A DNA stretch of 64,000 nt from Syngnathus acus (lineage: Eukaryota > Chordata > Actinopteri > Syngnathiformes > Syngnathidae), in assembly GCF_901709675.1 (NCBI RefSeq), contig NC_051106.1, positions 6,954,001 to 7,018,000 of the forward strand. Direction: 5' to 3'. Below the pieces are notes generated by a model. The model was not told the origin of the DNA. It searched no databases and saw only the letters and a program-made list of their open reading frames with translations. The position numbers and the translations under genes are program-made. Below, one piece after another: positions 25,421 through 49,959 of the stretch (positions within the stretch are counted from its first letter, which is position 1; each line of letters begins with the position of its first letter).

Positions 25421-27660
25421 CTACATCTCCACTTCTGCAGTATTTCCCATTTTAGAAAGGAGGACTTGCTCCAAAGATCTAATGAGGAGTGACACTGAGA
25501 GAAAAGGTGGACACGAAGCGTGACAATAAACGAGGGGCAACTATGAACCCACTCGGCTGGGTGGACAATGGTGGGTGCGTGGTTTTCTACAACTTGGAAT
25601 CCCAACAAAAGGCTGTGGACCCCCCCAAAAGGTCAGAGTTCACTAGGTCACCGGTGGAGGGTTTTCAAAGTGTGTTTAGTGAGTGCAAATACAAGCAGAC
25701 AAGATTAAAATTATTAGACCAATGCTGCCATATTTAAATGATTTCTTTTTCATTTATGAGTGTTTTCAAAAAAGTGTCGTAATGGCGTCTGTTTTCTGCA
25801 AACTCTGTTTCCAGCTGACACCAGGTGCCGATTAGCGCTAAGTGTCTATTAGCCAAAGTTGCATGTTTGGTTAACTGCAGGCTATAAAATGCATCACACA
25901 CAGCAGACTTTCTTCGGTCTTAAATTGCTTGTCTAAATGTGCCCTTTGTGTGCTAGCATGGCAGGAGGTCATCAGTGAACTGCACTATAATGATGGGCAT
26001 ATCATTTAAATTATGGCTTCAGGAAGTTATATTTTTACGCTCCACAAGTAGCACGTAGGTCAGTCTTTCAGCATTTATCTTCAAACATGTCAGAAATGTT
26101 TAGTCAGGCCCTAGTATTGGCTAGTGATAAAAAAGTGCTTTGGCGCCACATGTAGACAACCTATGAAGAATAAAGTACACGTGTAAGCTTGTCCGTAAAT
26201 GCATCACGCTGCAGTTGTGGTTCACAAACAGGTTAGACAACTAAAGACAGTTTGATGTTTTATTCCCATGCACCACCCAGCTCTATTGTATTTTTGCTGA
26301 GTCAGGAAATCACAGACATTTTGAAAACGGTCCAACATGTTAACATCAGCTAGCAATGAATCAAATCTCCTATGTCCATTTTATTTCAGTCTCGGTCATG
26401 CATGTGGACCAGAAGAGGGGCCGCGTTACGGTAAAACGGTCTCCTTGACGCCGCTCGTAAATTGATAGCAGAACCTGGTGGAGCTGAGTCAACAAGGGGG
26501 AATGAAGAGAGGGAAGGGTGGGGGGGGTACATGGTCGTCCTCTGGACTGCTGGGAAGTTTACTAATCTTTCGGAAAGATCTCTGCTGCTGTAGAGTGTCG
26601 GTTCACAAACCTTTTGCTCGATGGACGAGGAATTAGCTAAGTGAGGCTATATTAAAATGTCGCTAGCAGTTGCAATGCTACAATCTGCCTTTAATTCAGC
26701 CATTCTTTAGCATACCACTAGAGGGAGCTATAACATGTTTTACCTTTTCTTCCACTCTTTTCCATCAAATGGTGTCTTCTGCCTTTAGGCTTGGGATCTG
26801 GCCAGTATTTTGGTGCTTGGCCAGAGCAGACCAGTTCGTTGGGTTCGACAAAAGCTACAGCGGTTTGTGAAGGCTGCACAAAAGCCGGGCCTCTTTTCAA
26901 GGGGCCCCAAAGAAACTGAAGGAGGGTATTGTCGGGACATTGCATGACATCAGCCCCGGACGGGCATGATGTATGCAGTATGCATAATGCACCTACATTA
27001 TACGGACAGAAGTATGTAGACGAGACTTAATGGATGAATTAATCAATAAGTGGGCTTAAACCAATCGGAATTCTTCAGGCATTTGAGGTTTCCGATTCTG
27101 TGGGAAAAGTTTGGGGAAGGCACGTACAGCGGCCATAAAGGCATGCTTGGATGAGTTGATGTGGAATAACTTGACCCCATCAAATATTTTAATGTTATTT
27201 ACCAATGGCTACTATGTCCAATGACTACTTTTAATATACGCACAAAGCAACGTGTGTTTTTGGTTGGACTTTGAAGCCTCGCTTCTTTGTAAGTGAGCTC
27301 TAATGATAAATAGATTGTAAGTGTTTTGCGCGTGTGGCCGACATGAGGCATGTTTGTGTTGGCCTTCACATTAGGCGATGTGTAAACATGTACAATGGCA
27401 CACATGCAGCAGACTTCATTGCCAACTGAAGGACAAGCGGCACAAGAAGGAGTTTGTCCATTTACGTGTGAACACAGCAGCAGTGTTGTTGTCTTTTCCC
27501 CCTGTTTTTGGGTCGGCCAGAAATCCGTTTTAAACCAGCTGATGGATTTTATTTATTCAACAGTAGATTGCAATACACACTGTCACTTTAGATTTTTAGG
27601 AAACTCTTATGCCATAAAAAAAAAGTGTACATACAGTGCAGCTAATGCAAATAGTAGCGG
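25421..27660. other. e2f2-asap3 spacer
   Basis: No coding exon is recognised in these 2.2 kb. A strong CTCF-like motif, CCACTAGAGGGAGC, lies at 26715-26728. The rest is A/T-rich single-copy-looking sequence. It leads into the asap3 promoter. Confidence 0.55.
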
Positions 27661-27677
27661 CCTGAGCAGTCAGCTGA

Positions 27678-27691
27678 GTTACCATGGAAAC
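27678..27691 (+). promoter_or_regulatory. RFX X-box upstream of asap3
   Basis: GTTACCATGGAAAC is very close to the RFX X-box consensus (GTTRCC, short spacer, RGYAAC). It lies about 360 bases before the asap3 start codon. A CACGTG E-box running into CACGTGACG is at 27765-27770. RFX binding is inferred from the motif only. Confidence 0.5.
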
Positions 27692-28035
27692 CACACACCA
27701 TCCAACTGTGGCAAAGGAGAGATGAGAATAAGTTTGCAAACTTGAAGTGCCACAAAAACATTCCCACGTGACGATTGCCTTCGCTCCCTCCCCCTTCTCC
27801 TTCTTTTTCCTCCTCTTCCTCCTCCCTCTAGTCAGTGTGGCGCACAATAGCGTCAGAGTGTGCAAATACGCACACACACTTCTTTCAGTTCGGTTTCGAG
27901 CACACTTTTTGGACACTTTTACGCGCCGCTCTTTGGCTTCCAATGGGAATTAATCGTGCGGATTTTGCATCGTTTCTTGGAACGCAGTGATTTGTATTTT
28001 GTTCCTTTTGTTTGGGGAAAAGTTTCGAGGCAAAC

Positions 28036-40485
<12,450 letters not shown>

Positions 40486-41500
40486 ACCAGCATCAGATGC
40501 TCGATGGCTTTTTTTACATTTCGGTGACCAAGTGGACTTGTATGCTGTTTTCCAACACGGATTTACTCAAACTGGAACACGGTGAGCAAATTCGGGACAT
40601 TACCCGCTAGAGGACTACACAAAGGGATTTGAAATTGCAGACAAGGAATATAAAACTTTTAAAATATGACCTTCTCCAACCTTATGAACTTTTCTCAGTT
40701 TTCTAAAATGTTTTTATTAACAAATACGGATGGTATTAGCCATACACAAACATTTCCTTACATTCTGAGCCTATCAATTTTAAAAATGCACTTTAATCTC
40801 ACATGGAAAATCTCCTTGGAAATTGTCACCGTCCAGTGTAAATTACTTGCTATATCAGTGATTAGTGAACAAAGTTCCTGAAAGTGTGTGTGCATCATGG
40901 ACACACAGTTGCACTTATTGTACATATTGTAAATAGCTACTGGTATTTCGGATTTTTTTTTTTAATACTTTCATGTCACAAAAAAATTATAATCCATGTA
41001 ATGTGGATTACTGTACATACTATCTGATGTGTATATATGTCTAAAATGTGTGTGTGTACGTAAAATGTGTATTTTCCCCCCCGACGTCCGCAATATTTGT
41101 CTGTTTATTATTGTGCTCAATTTGACATTTATTGTCGATCGTGCGCATTTAATGTGTCTGAAGGGTTTAATAGCTCCACGCTGGACGCTTTTTGACATTT
41201 TTACTTTCTGTCACTTATCTTTTTCCTTGTGGCCTGTTCCTGAAGTATTTTTTTATTTTAGGTACGCCTTCACACAGTAGGAGTTGATAGCCGTCACGTA
41301 CCAGACGCAAGTAGAGCAGAAGCGCTAAAAAAGAACAAAGCTGCTAAGTGCTTCTTTTCGCTCGATACAAGCAAAAATCGATTCAATTATTCAGTGCGGC
41401 CGGCGCTAGCTGCACGCATTCCAAACATAAAGCGCTTCTTCTTTTCCTGTGAGCGTTGCGTAACGCACGGTCTGTTTGAATAAAATAAACACACTGCTGT
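40486..41500 (+). other. asap3: asap3 3' UTR with poly(A) signals
   Basis: A/T-rich sequence follows the stop codon. Paired AATAAA signals are at 41479-41484 and 41484-41489, so the transcript should end near 41.5 kb. Confidence 0.6.
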
Positions 41501-44132
41501 CCATTGCTTTTGACCACATTGTGCACTGCCTCTAATCCCTGGATGGATTTTTGGCGCTAATGTGTGCACAACACATTGTGCTAATCCGCGAAAAGCAAAC
41601 AATGAATACATCTCTGAGTTTATTTAAATGGATGCATTATTAGTGGCTCTGTTTTAAAGCCAACTGTGTAAAATGAAAACAGAAAAAAGAATGTTCAGAG
41701 ATGTGCCCCTAATGCTTCCATCAAGAGAGCAACAGGGAAAACATTTAGCTTAATGGAAGGCTGTAAATCCCGCCGTGAAAATAATGAGTGCTAAAGTGGA
41801 AGTGGAATGCATTTCCAGTTATTTGCCATTAAAAGACGCAGTTATCTAACTTGGATTTTGAATGCATAACCCCGAAGAGCATCGAGAACTGCTGCTCATG
41901 CAAAGTGATGCTATTAAAAAAAAAAAAAAAAAACACATCAGGCATCAAAGGCTGGTAGTAAATCCAAACAATTAGGAATTCACATAAAAACAGCTTTGAA
42001 TCTTATGTAACATTTTTTTTAATCATTAAGCCAGTTTAATCCTAATGACATATCCTTTTAGTCTTGTACATGGCGGCGCTGGGCTTACACAATCAAGAGT
42101 TAGTATTTGACTTTAAATGTGAAACAAAAGTCAGCAGAAAATAGAACAATGTTGTCTTTTTTTTTTTGCTCTATGCGATAGAAAGCTTGTTTTGAAAAAA
42201 TGTTTGTTGTGTTAGCAAAGCGTGGCATTAAGGCTGTCAATTTAGAAATGAACACCAACAAATGTACAATCACCGCGAGAACGAAACATTCAATAATATA
42301 CAGCGATTTGTGATCCCTAAAAAAGGGAATCAGTTCTTATTATAATACAAAAAGTGGAATGAAATAAGATATTCCTTTATTTGTCAACTGATGAATAAAT
42401 AATTAAAGTCAATATTGTTTAACAGAATCTCTATATTATTGTTCTCCCAATATAATAGAATCTTGCCAACCAGAGGGCCAAATAAAATAAAATTCCTAAC
42501 AATATATTCTGTTTTAAAAAAAAAAAAAAACACTTTTGAAAGAACACAGTACATTCATTCTAGAGCTCTTTGGGAAACATAGTCCTAAAAGTAGAGGATC
42601 CAAACAGTCTCCGGTCCGATTTGAATGCGGTACCCCCATTCTAACTTTGTCAGCAGATTTATCATTGCCGATGCACAGACATTGAAGAAGGCAGATGAGA
42701 AGCTAGATATACAACACTATAGTTTGAGCTATACAACTGTACATACATATATAAGGCCTAATCTGCGTTAGCTCTTCGCTAATAAGAAGCGCTCCCTTGG
42801 CAGAGTGGAATGCAAAGAGAGATTTTTGTCAATCGTAATGTCGTTATGGCTATCGATGTGAAAGATGAGAACCGTCGGTTTCCGCCTAGCTCGTCTCATC
42901 ACAATCCTTCCAGCCCTTTTGAAGAGTTGATACAGAAAGAAATCAAACGTGTCCTTTGCCAGTTTTGTTTCTAATTTGAGTGTTCACATATGTGCAGACT
43001 AAGCATTCAGCATTAACTGGATTTTAGTTATTTTTTTCCATTTAATTTTCAACATATTTGGATGGATCTAAAATATTGATCTAATAATGTCCAGTTTCCC
43101 GCTCCTGCACTCACAGATTGAATTCTCTTGAAAGCCGAGCTGAGAGGATGCTCAGCCTTGACCTTTGAATTCCAGGAATAGACGTCCCTGGCGTGTATGC
43201 TCTGCTTCGTGTGCATACTGGCCGGTCACAACATTCGGTACACCTGCAACCATTATGACTAGATACAAAATGCAGTATTCATCTTGCAAAATCAGTTACA
43301 GTTAGTCTGGATATGAATTGTGCAACTAAGATGATGATATAGTATTATTTATCGATTTAATTATTTGTGAATTTATATGGGCATCTTGTTTGTATGTACG
43401 TAATGATGTGTCTATACATCTTTATGAAGCATGCAAATCATAGATGTGAAACCGCACTACAACATTGCTAAATATTTTTTTTTTTATGTCAACCAAATCC
43501 AAAGCATGTTTAGTCAGATACATTCTGTGTGGCTGTGTGGAGACAAGTGTGAAGAGCAAACAGCGGTTGCCAAGGAGACTGGAGGCCACAGGTGGAGTCG
43601 CGTCAGTGTGTCGCGTCTCCTCCTCCTCCCCCATAATGATGAATCAGAGACGTCAAGGCACATCTTTTATCTCTGTGTTGCTAGGTCTGCTTTTTAACCT
43701 ATCTTGAGTTCCTGTACAGTGAACCGCCGCTAGATTGTAGTCAGGGGCGACAAGCAAGTACGCTTAGCCTCCTATATATATATATATATATATATATCCT
43801 TACTCTATGGTCTCTCTATAATCGTGTTTTTTCACCTACCGCGAATGACTCTGGTATATACATCAACTAAATGCAATCTAACGCTATACTCAGCTTTTGT
43901 GAATCCCGTCATACGCGACTCATCCATGCCGCACCATGCAGTCTCTAGCCATTCTCGTGTCAGTGTTGGAAAAAAAAAAAAGCAGCAAGGTTTCCATGAC
44001 AACGAGGAAGAGCATCACTTGGATTGATGGGCTCCTGAGTCCTTTTGTGCAGGCACTCCAACGACCCGAAGGACCAGCCTCAGGATACGAGCGCAAACAA
44101 GTGTAGATGGCGGAAGGTCATGATCTTTTGCC
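41501..44132. other. asap3-trnp1 spacer, probably including the trnp1 3' UTR
   Basis: No coding exon is recognised. On the minus strand an AATAAA (TTTATT at 42376-42381) could end a trnp1 transcript with a 3' UTR of about 1.75 kb. A TA microsatellite lies at 43772-43797. X-box-like words are at about 43566 (GTTGCCAAGGAGAC) and 43989 (GTTTCCATGACAAC). Confidence 0.45.
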
Positions 44133-44771
44133 CTACTTCAGCTTCACGGGCCAAGGCAGGCATGTTCGGAGTCCCAGCATGGAGGAGAACACAATGGTGG
44201 GCCGGTGCTTCTTGAACTTGAGTCCCTTCTTAAGTCGCTGGCTGCCTTCGGCCACGTAGATCTCGCTTTGCTGGGCGGCACCTGATATCCTGGCCAGCCG
44301 CTCCCCGTGTACCACCACTTCCTGCTCGGAGCGCACAAACACCTCCCGCAGCTCCTCTAGTCGCCTCTCCATCTCTCGTATGACCCGCTGGCGCTCCTCC
44401 ACCTCCAGGAGGCGCCGGCGAGCCGCTTCGAACTCCATGCTGGAGCTCGGTGTCACTAGCTTGGAGGACGGCGCCGTGGCCGAGGCAGACCCCGGCTCCG
44501 AGGCGGCGAGCATGGCGCCCGTCACCCTACGGAAGTCACCCATGGAGATGGAGCGACGGGTAGCCGGCGATGCCAAAGCCAGGAGGGCGGACGCAGAGGC
44601 AGGCATGGCTGAAAGAGGGGAGTGGGAGGAGGAGGAAGAGGATGGAGGAGAGGATGGACGCAACTGTAGGATGTCCTCCTCGGGGTCTTCATCCTGAGGG
44701 GTCCTCTGTCGTCTCTTCATGGCCGCCGGCGAGTCACCTCCGATAGCGATGCGTCCCTGGTGCGGCTCCAT
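44133..44771 (-). CDS. trnp1: TMF-regulated nuclear protein 1
   Basis: TRNP1 is a small nuclear protein that affects neural progenitor proliferation and cortical expansion in mammals. The single coding exon gives 212 aa (human 227). The N-terminal half is serine-, proline- and alanine-rich, with an acidic patch at 27-33 and RRSIS at 72-76, a possible basophilic kinase site. A coiled coil at about 113-160 opens FEAARRRLLEVEERQR; the human protein has nearly the same ARRRLLEVE segment. After it come RISG, SEIYVAEGSQRLKKG and a C-terminal CLPWPVK; the human counterpart has LYLAAHGSRLKKG and CVPWG. The first of two in-frame ATGs is used; the second is at residue 18. The gene runs against asap3 and head-to-head with klhdc1, 1.2 kb away. 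A run of 17 C on the transcribed strand sits 40 bases before the ATG. Confidence 0.9.
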   Translation of the reverse strand: MEPHQGRIAIGGDSPAAMKRRQRTPQDEDPEEDILQLRPSSPPSSSSSSHSPLSAMPASASALLALASPATRRSISMGDFRRVTGAMLAASEPGSASATAPSSKLVTPSSSMEFEAARRRLLEVEERQRVIREMERRLEELREVFVRSEQEVVVHGERLARISGAAQQSEIYVAEGSQRLKKGLKFKKHRPTIVFSSMLGLRTCLPWPVKLK

Positions 44772-44810
44772 TCATCAGTGATGAAGGATGCGAGCCTCTC
44801 TGTCTAAAAA

Positions 44811-44827
44811 GGGGGGGGGGGGGGGGG
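44811..44827. repeat. 17-base G homopolymer upstream of trnp1
   Basis: A pure G17 on the plus strand, so C17 in the trnp1 5' leader if transcription starts upstream of it. Such runs can form G-quadruplexes and often change length in sequencing. Confidence 0.85.
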
Positions 44828-45600
44828 CACAGCCTCCTCCAAGCCGATTGGCTGGTTGGCTCACCAAGCCTGCTGGCTCCTGATTGGCTGGCTGGCCACT
44901 GCGCTGCTTTCACTTGCTTTTTGACCTTAAATATTTTTTAAGCAGATGATTTATTTAATCCTCCTCTCGGTTACATCAGAATGACCTTTCTCTTTCTTTT
45001 TGATTTAAGACACAGCATTTCTCCAGAACCTATAACTCGCTCGCCCCAACAATAATACATTCTACAATGCCCATATCACACACAACCAGAAAAAGTAATT
45101 GAGATCCACAGCAATGTTTTAAAATCGGCTTTTACGAAACTTTTTGGGATGAAGTTACACAGCTGCTGTTGGTATATTTGGTATAATGCCTACTCTTCGG
45201 GAAGGAAGATTGGTTTGGGTCCACAAGATAATCACTTACTCCAAACTAATCCTACATGTGCAATCATCACTGGCAAACAGTAACTGGTCTGCCTGCAGAT
45301 GCACACATGCAAAACTATCTATGGACTCAAATCATTATCCTGTCCATTGGACATAATATAGTCCCGCATTTTGTCTCGGCTCCCTTTAATAAGCAAAAAA
45401 TGTGATTAAAGCTGCATGGCTTCCTATCTCCCAAAATACGCCCTCCCTCTGTTTCGGATTACATTAATCTGTTCCATTTGTTTATAGTGCACAAGCGCCC
45501 ACAAGTAAAGACTTCAATCCCCACTGATGACTATTTCGCGCATGTGCGACGAAATCTATTTTATTTTGAAAAGAAGCACCCCGGATGTTTAGCCTTACTT
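44828..45600. other. trnp1-klhdc1 divergent spacer
   Basis: No exon is recognised between the two divergent genes. GATTGGCT words (inverted CCAAT) near 44845-44890 fit a trnp1 promoter on the minus strand. The klhdc1 promoter is expected near 45.58-45.62 kb, where CCGGATGT and CGCCGGATATGGCG (ETS- and YY1-like) occur. Confidence 0.45.
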
Positions 45601-45620
45601 TGAAAGGACTCGCGCCGGAT

Positions 45621-45730
45621 ATGGCGTCTTATTTTGGGACCGTTTTTTTCACGCAGGATTGTGTCAGACCCCGGCAGTCGATGTCATGTTACGTTTTCGA
45701 GACATTCCTGCTTCAATAACATGAGGAGAA
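45621..45730 (+). other. klhdc1: klhdc1 5' UTR exon with upstream ORFs
   Basis: A donor (AACA|GTAAGT) at 45731 pairs with the acceptor TTTTATATGTAG before 45960, leaving a leader exon. It holds a 32-codon upstream ORF (ATG 45621, stop before 45720). A second ATG at 45720-45722 (ATGAGG) after splicing overlaps the real start in another frame. Both could lower klhdc1 translation. The 5' end of the exon is not defined. Confidence 0.5.
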
Positions 45731-45972
45731 ACAGTAAGTTTATATATTGACTTTGAATTGTATTGTGCAAACCTCTTCAAATTAACTGCTCTTATTTTGT
45801 CTTACGATGTTAGCCATTTTGGCTCGTATTTCTATGTGAACTTGAGCGGCCAAGACAAGATGGAGGTGTATTTGTTTGTTTTGCTCTAACTCAACTCGAG
45901 CAGATTTTTTTCCTTAATTGAACATTTTTTACTGACTCCCGGTTGCCTTTTATATGTAGCCGCCTGGCTGTC

Positions 45973-48343
45973 ATGGAATTGTCGCTGTTCGTGAGACGCT
46001 CGGAACTGGTGGCCCGAGAGCGCAGCGGCCACACGGCAGTGGTGGAGGGCAACCTGCTCTATGTATGGGGAGGCTACATGGTAACTAATATAAGCACTTT
46101 CCTCACATTTGTTCTTCTTCCACTGATATATTCTCCACAGTCTGTTGATGAGGACGAAGTGTTCCTACCCAATGATGAATTCTGGGTGTACGACCTCGTA
46201 CAAGGAGAATGGTAAGAATATGAAGATATAAAACCACACAATGTAATATCATCATAAGCCATTGTAACATTATCCACAGTTTGAAAAGTATCACTGTGGT
46301 AAAATATAGGAAAATAAAAACCTACTAAAATGAAACAATTTCTCCAAATGACAGGCTTTATTTTTTTCTTCTCAATGGGTGTTTTTTTTTTTTTTTTAAA
46401 TGTTTTTCTCCCTTCTCAAAGGCAAGTGTTCCATATGACAGGGGAAGTCCCACCATCCATGTCAGGTGCCTGCAGCTGTTCCCTAAATGGGCACATGTAT
46501 ATATTTGGAGGTTGTGATGACAATGGCCAGACCAATCAGGTGAGATTTAACATAAAAACTAGATGTCACTGATACTTTCTGAGGTAAGGGGTCTGGAAAT
46601 AAATAAATGAAACAATATGATTGCACAAGTATGCATACACCCTTATAATTGGGATTTTATACTGTGTTCAGAATGAATTGCAATCAAACTCGTGTTCATT
46701 TTGCAACAGATCTATCACGTCAACCTGGCAGGCGATCATTACGCATGGACCAAAGTGGTGCACCGCGTTGGTTCGGCGCCATCGCCTCGAGACAAACTGT
46801 CCTGCTGGGTTTACAAAAGAAGGTGAGTACAGTAAATGTACACGACTTCTTCATCTCAGATATTTAAATGTTTTCGTTCATCCTGCATTAACAAAACAAC
46901 TTCATGTACTTTAGGATAATCTACTTTGGAGGATATGGTCACAAATTGCTGGCAGAGGTTGACAGAAGAAACAGGAGCTTCATTGTAGATGATTTATCGG
47001 AGGTAATTTCGGTTTGTTTCATGTTTGACGCTCTATCAAATAATTATTTTTGTTTTGATTTTAGGACATTGTGTGGGGCTGGAATAATGAGGTTCACATA
47101 TTCGACCCCACACAATCCAGTTGGACTCGCCCTCAAACACACGGCCGTGCTCCGGCCCCCCGAGCCGCCCAGGCCTGTACCATGCTCGGAAATCGGGGAT
47201 ACATTTGTGGCGGACGAGTTAAGGTGAGAGACGGTTTTCTGCAGGAGTGTCACCTTGGGAGTTAAAACACAATCGTGTTTGACATCTAAATTTTTATGAA
47301 TGCAGGAAACTCGAACGAATGACATTCACTGCTTGGACTTTGACTCGTGGACGTGGTCAGAAATGTAAGTCACTGCAACGTGGGTCACTATTGAACGGAG
47401 TTACAGTCCTCGAAATGAATTATCTCCAGAGTTCCTGTATCCAGCGTTCCGGTGGGCAGGTCATGGCATTCGCTCACAGCGGCGTCTGACAACACTTTGT
47501 TTTTATTTGGAGGTCTCAGCATGGACTGCAAACCTATGAGTAAGAACTTTTTGTCACACTTTATTATTGATTCCTATTCATTTGTATCTCTGCATTACCA
47601 GGCGACGCCTGGCTCTTTGATGTGCCGACAAAGAGATGGAGAGAAGTTCAACATCCTTTTAAGAACAAGCCAAGGTGTGCTAAGATTTGCCTTATGTAGA
47701 CTTTACAAATGTTATCTTTGGGGAGCTTCATCCGTATTTGTCTCCTGCACAATTTCAGGTTGTGGCACACGGCTTGTCCCGGCAAGGACTCTGATGTCAT
47801 TGTGTTTGGAGGCAGCTGTGATTACATCCTCCTTTTTGACACTGTGAGTACCATCTCTTCATGTTGCTTCGTAAAAGCGACAAAGTTAAAGAAAAAGCAA
47901 TTGTTGCTGTGTACAGGGACACTGCAATGATGCACTCGTTTTCCAGATGGCGCCATATCCACTCTTCAGGTAAACCCTCTTATTACCTTGACATTCAAGT
48001 TTTTCCTTTTTTTTTGCCACTTTTTGCTGTCAGTATAGTCAAACAAATATTGCAGACTTTATTGAAATCTCAAAGTATGACCGAGAACCTTTCTAATGAT
48101 GAATATAAATATGTATAGCGTACTTGTATGATCTTTTGTTTTGTCTCTTCTTACATTGCCATGAAAAATGAACCTTTGTATGGTTCCTACAGGATTTGCG
48201 AGGACTACATCGCAAAGGAGGCAAGCGAGAACGATCTGCTCCGAAAGCAGCTTCCACTTCTTCCTCCCAGGTTGTGCGCAGCGGTGCAGAGGAGAATGTC
48301 TTTCTACAGGCCTTCAAAGAAACAACACACGCAAGTTCTGTGA
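45973..48343 (+). CDS. klhdc1: Kelch domain-containing protein 1 (CUL2 substrate receptor)
   Basis: KLHDC1 is a six-blade kelch propeller. As a CUL2-ElonginB/C substrate receptor it recognises proteins ending in glycine-type C-degrons. Coding exons: 45973-46080, 46141-46211, 46422-46539, 46710-46822, 46915-47002, 47065-47223, 47306-47364, 47430-47539, 47602-47674, 47759-47843, 47917-47969, 48193-48343. They give 395 aa (human 406) and all phases agree. Kelch strands are marked by YVWGGY, YIFGGC, IYFGGYG, YICGGR, FLFGGL and IVFGGS. R217, R222 and S250 stand where KLHDC2 has its C-degron pocket residues R236, R241 and S269, with the same spacing. DTGHCND and LLPPRL near the C-terminus favour KLHDC1 over KLHDC2. 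The start ATG lies in ERSGHTAVVEG context. Intron 1 is exactly 60 bp. A likely poly(A) signal ATTAAA is at 48515-48520. Confidence 0.93.
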
Positions 48344-48958
48344 ATGCCAACTATAATGCAGTTTATTTGTAATTTTTTTCCTCACACGGTACTGTGCTTT
48401 ATTCTTAACGCTGAAACAAATATGTCTTATGTTTTAAATACATGTTGAGAATTATATTTTTATTGTACAAATGTGAAAATGTTACTGCGCCGTTCACCTG
48501 CTTTCATTGTGGTGATTAAATAGCACGTGACAAAATGGTCGACAGTCCCGTTCTGGTGAAAACTCACCGGTCGTTAACTACTCATTGGTTAATTTTAAGC
48601 TTATGTTTCCACTAGATGGTAGCAGAGCTCCATGATTAAAACAGATGCAATTGACTCCAATAACGAGACATTTTGGCACACATTCCTTTCTTGAAAGGGT
48701 GGAGAAGTTCTGCTTTAGCTGTGGTCAGGAAGGAAACCTTAAATAAACATGGCAAGCAGCAGCATACGCCTTCCTTTGGTGCTGCTTGGCCTAAAAAAAA
48801 TACATACCATCTTTTTATTACCAACACAAAGGTTAAACATTAGCGCTCCAGATTCCAAAAGCACACAAAAATAAGGAGAACCAGTACAATACGAATTGGC
48901 GACACACGTTCCTGTGCAAACAAACATAATGAACTTAGCGTTATGTAGAAATGAGGGG

Positions 48959-49930
48959 TCAACTAAATTCCCTCTCAATGATGTCCATCAGTTCTTCCTC
49001 TGAGCCGTCATAAAGGATGACTGGTGTGGCGAGGTGAGGTGTGTTATGGCCAAAAGTGCTGGTGAGAGGGGATAAATAAGAGTCAGTGTCAGCCAAGGAA
49101 GATGCAGTAGTGATGCTTTTTGTCACCAAGATGTGAGTATTCAACTTACGTCTGTGTTTGGGATAAGGGAACAACATCTTCTCTTGGTCCTGTGGTCAAG
49201 AAGGCTTGAGGAGAACACTGATCAAGAGACACAGACAGAATTGTGGATTTGGATTGTTTACATTCTGTGATCTTCCAGCCATGCAAATACATCATTGCAG
49301 TTAAATGTCCAATATTTCACAAATGTTAACAGAAACAAAAACGTTTTTTTAAATTAGCTGCAATTAGTCAAAATATATAAAACATGTAACAAATAATACA
49401 TGCTGGCAAATATTGCACTGCAGGAGTTATAATGAAATGTTTAATGAAGCCGTCCTTACATGAGGCGGAGGTGCGAAGGCATCATGTCCCCTCTGGTTGT
49501 TGCCTGCTCCCCGGGAGCCTTGTGGCCCCTGTGCCCCACCGAGGCCGGAGGAGGAAGAAGAGGTAGAAGACGCCCCCTGCTGCTGCTCGTCTTCATCCCC
49601 GCTACTGAAGTGACACAATCCGTATGTCCTGGACCTCGTGAACGCCTTCTTGGACGCCGCCTGGTTCTTCTTCCCTCTCCGGCGAACCGCCTCCTCCGCC
49701 TCGCCGTAGCTGTCCAGCTCGGCGTCCGCGTCGTCGTCGTCCCCAGAGAGCTGCGAGTCGTGGCCAGCGCTGTGGCAGTCCATCGGTGATCGGCGGCGTG
49801 CGTGGACCCTCAAGGCGTCGAAGGCGTCTTTTTTGGACGGAGCGCCTGAAGAAGAGGTTTTCTTAGCAGGCTTGCCCTCGCCGAGCCCCGCAGGTGCCAC
49901 TTTAGTTCCGCGGCTCGTTCCGCTGCCCAT
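48959..49930 (-). CDS. cys1: Cystin-1, cilium-associated lipid-anchored protein
   Basis: Cystin is a myristoylated protein of the primary-cilium membrane; its loss in the mouse causes the cpk form of polycystic kidney disease. Minus-strand coding exons are 49930-49460, 49217-49150 and 49058-48959, giving 212 aa (human 158). The N-terminus MGSGTSRG matches the mammalian MGSGSSR myristoylation signal. The C-terminus YDGSEEELMDIIEREFS matches human YDHSEEGLMASIEREYCR. The middle is low-complexity: an aspartate/glutamate run near residue 68, basic clusters, a serine run and QQQ. The mouse AxEGG ciliary motif is not seen as such. Exon 2 must begin at 49217, because a nearer AG would put the conserved tail out of frame. 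An in-frame ATG seven codons upstream is rejected, since it would lose Gly2. A minus-strand AATAAA lies at 48814-48819. The 3' ends of cys1 and klhdc1 converge. Confidence 0.88.
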
Positions 49931-49959
49931 CTCAAAGTTAAACGTCTTCACAAGTCATC

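Noticed and set aside
44380-44697. 105-codon frame opposite trnp1
   Set aside because: Antisense shadow of the trnp1 coding exon.
49150-49189. Nearer acceptor (CACAG) for cys1 exon 2
   Set aside because: It would give a 40-base exon and put the conserved cystin C-terminus out of frame; the acceptor at 49218 keeps the frame.
49460-49789. 109-codon frame opposite cys1 exon 1
   Set aside because: Antisense shadow of the GC-rich cystin exon; composition (Arg/Leu/Gly) follows from the other strand.
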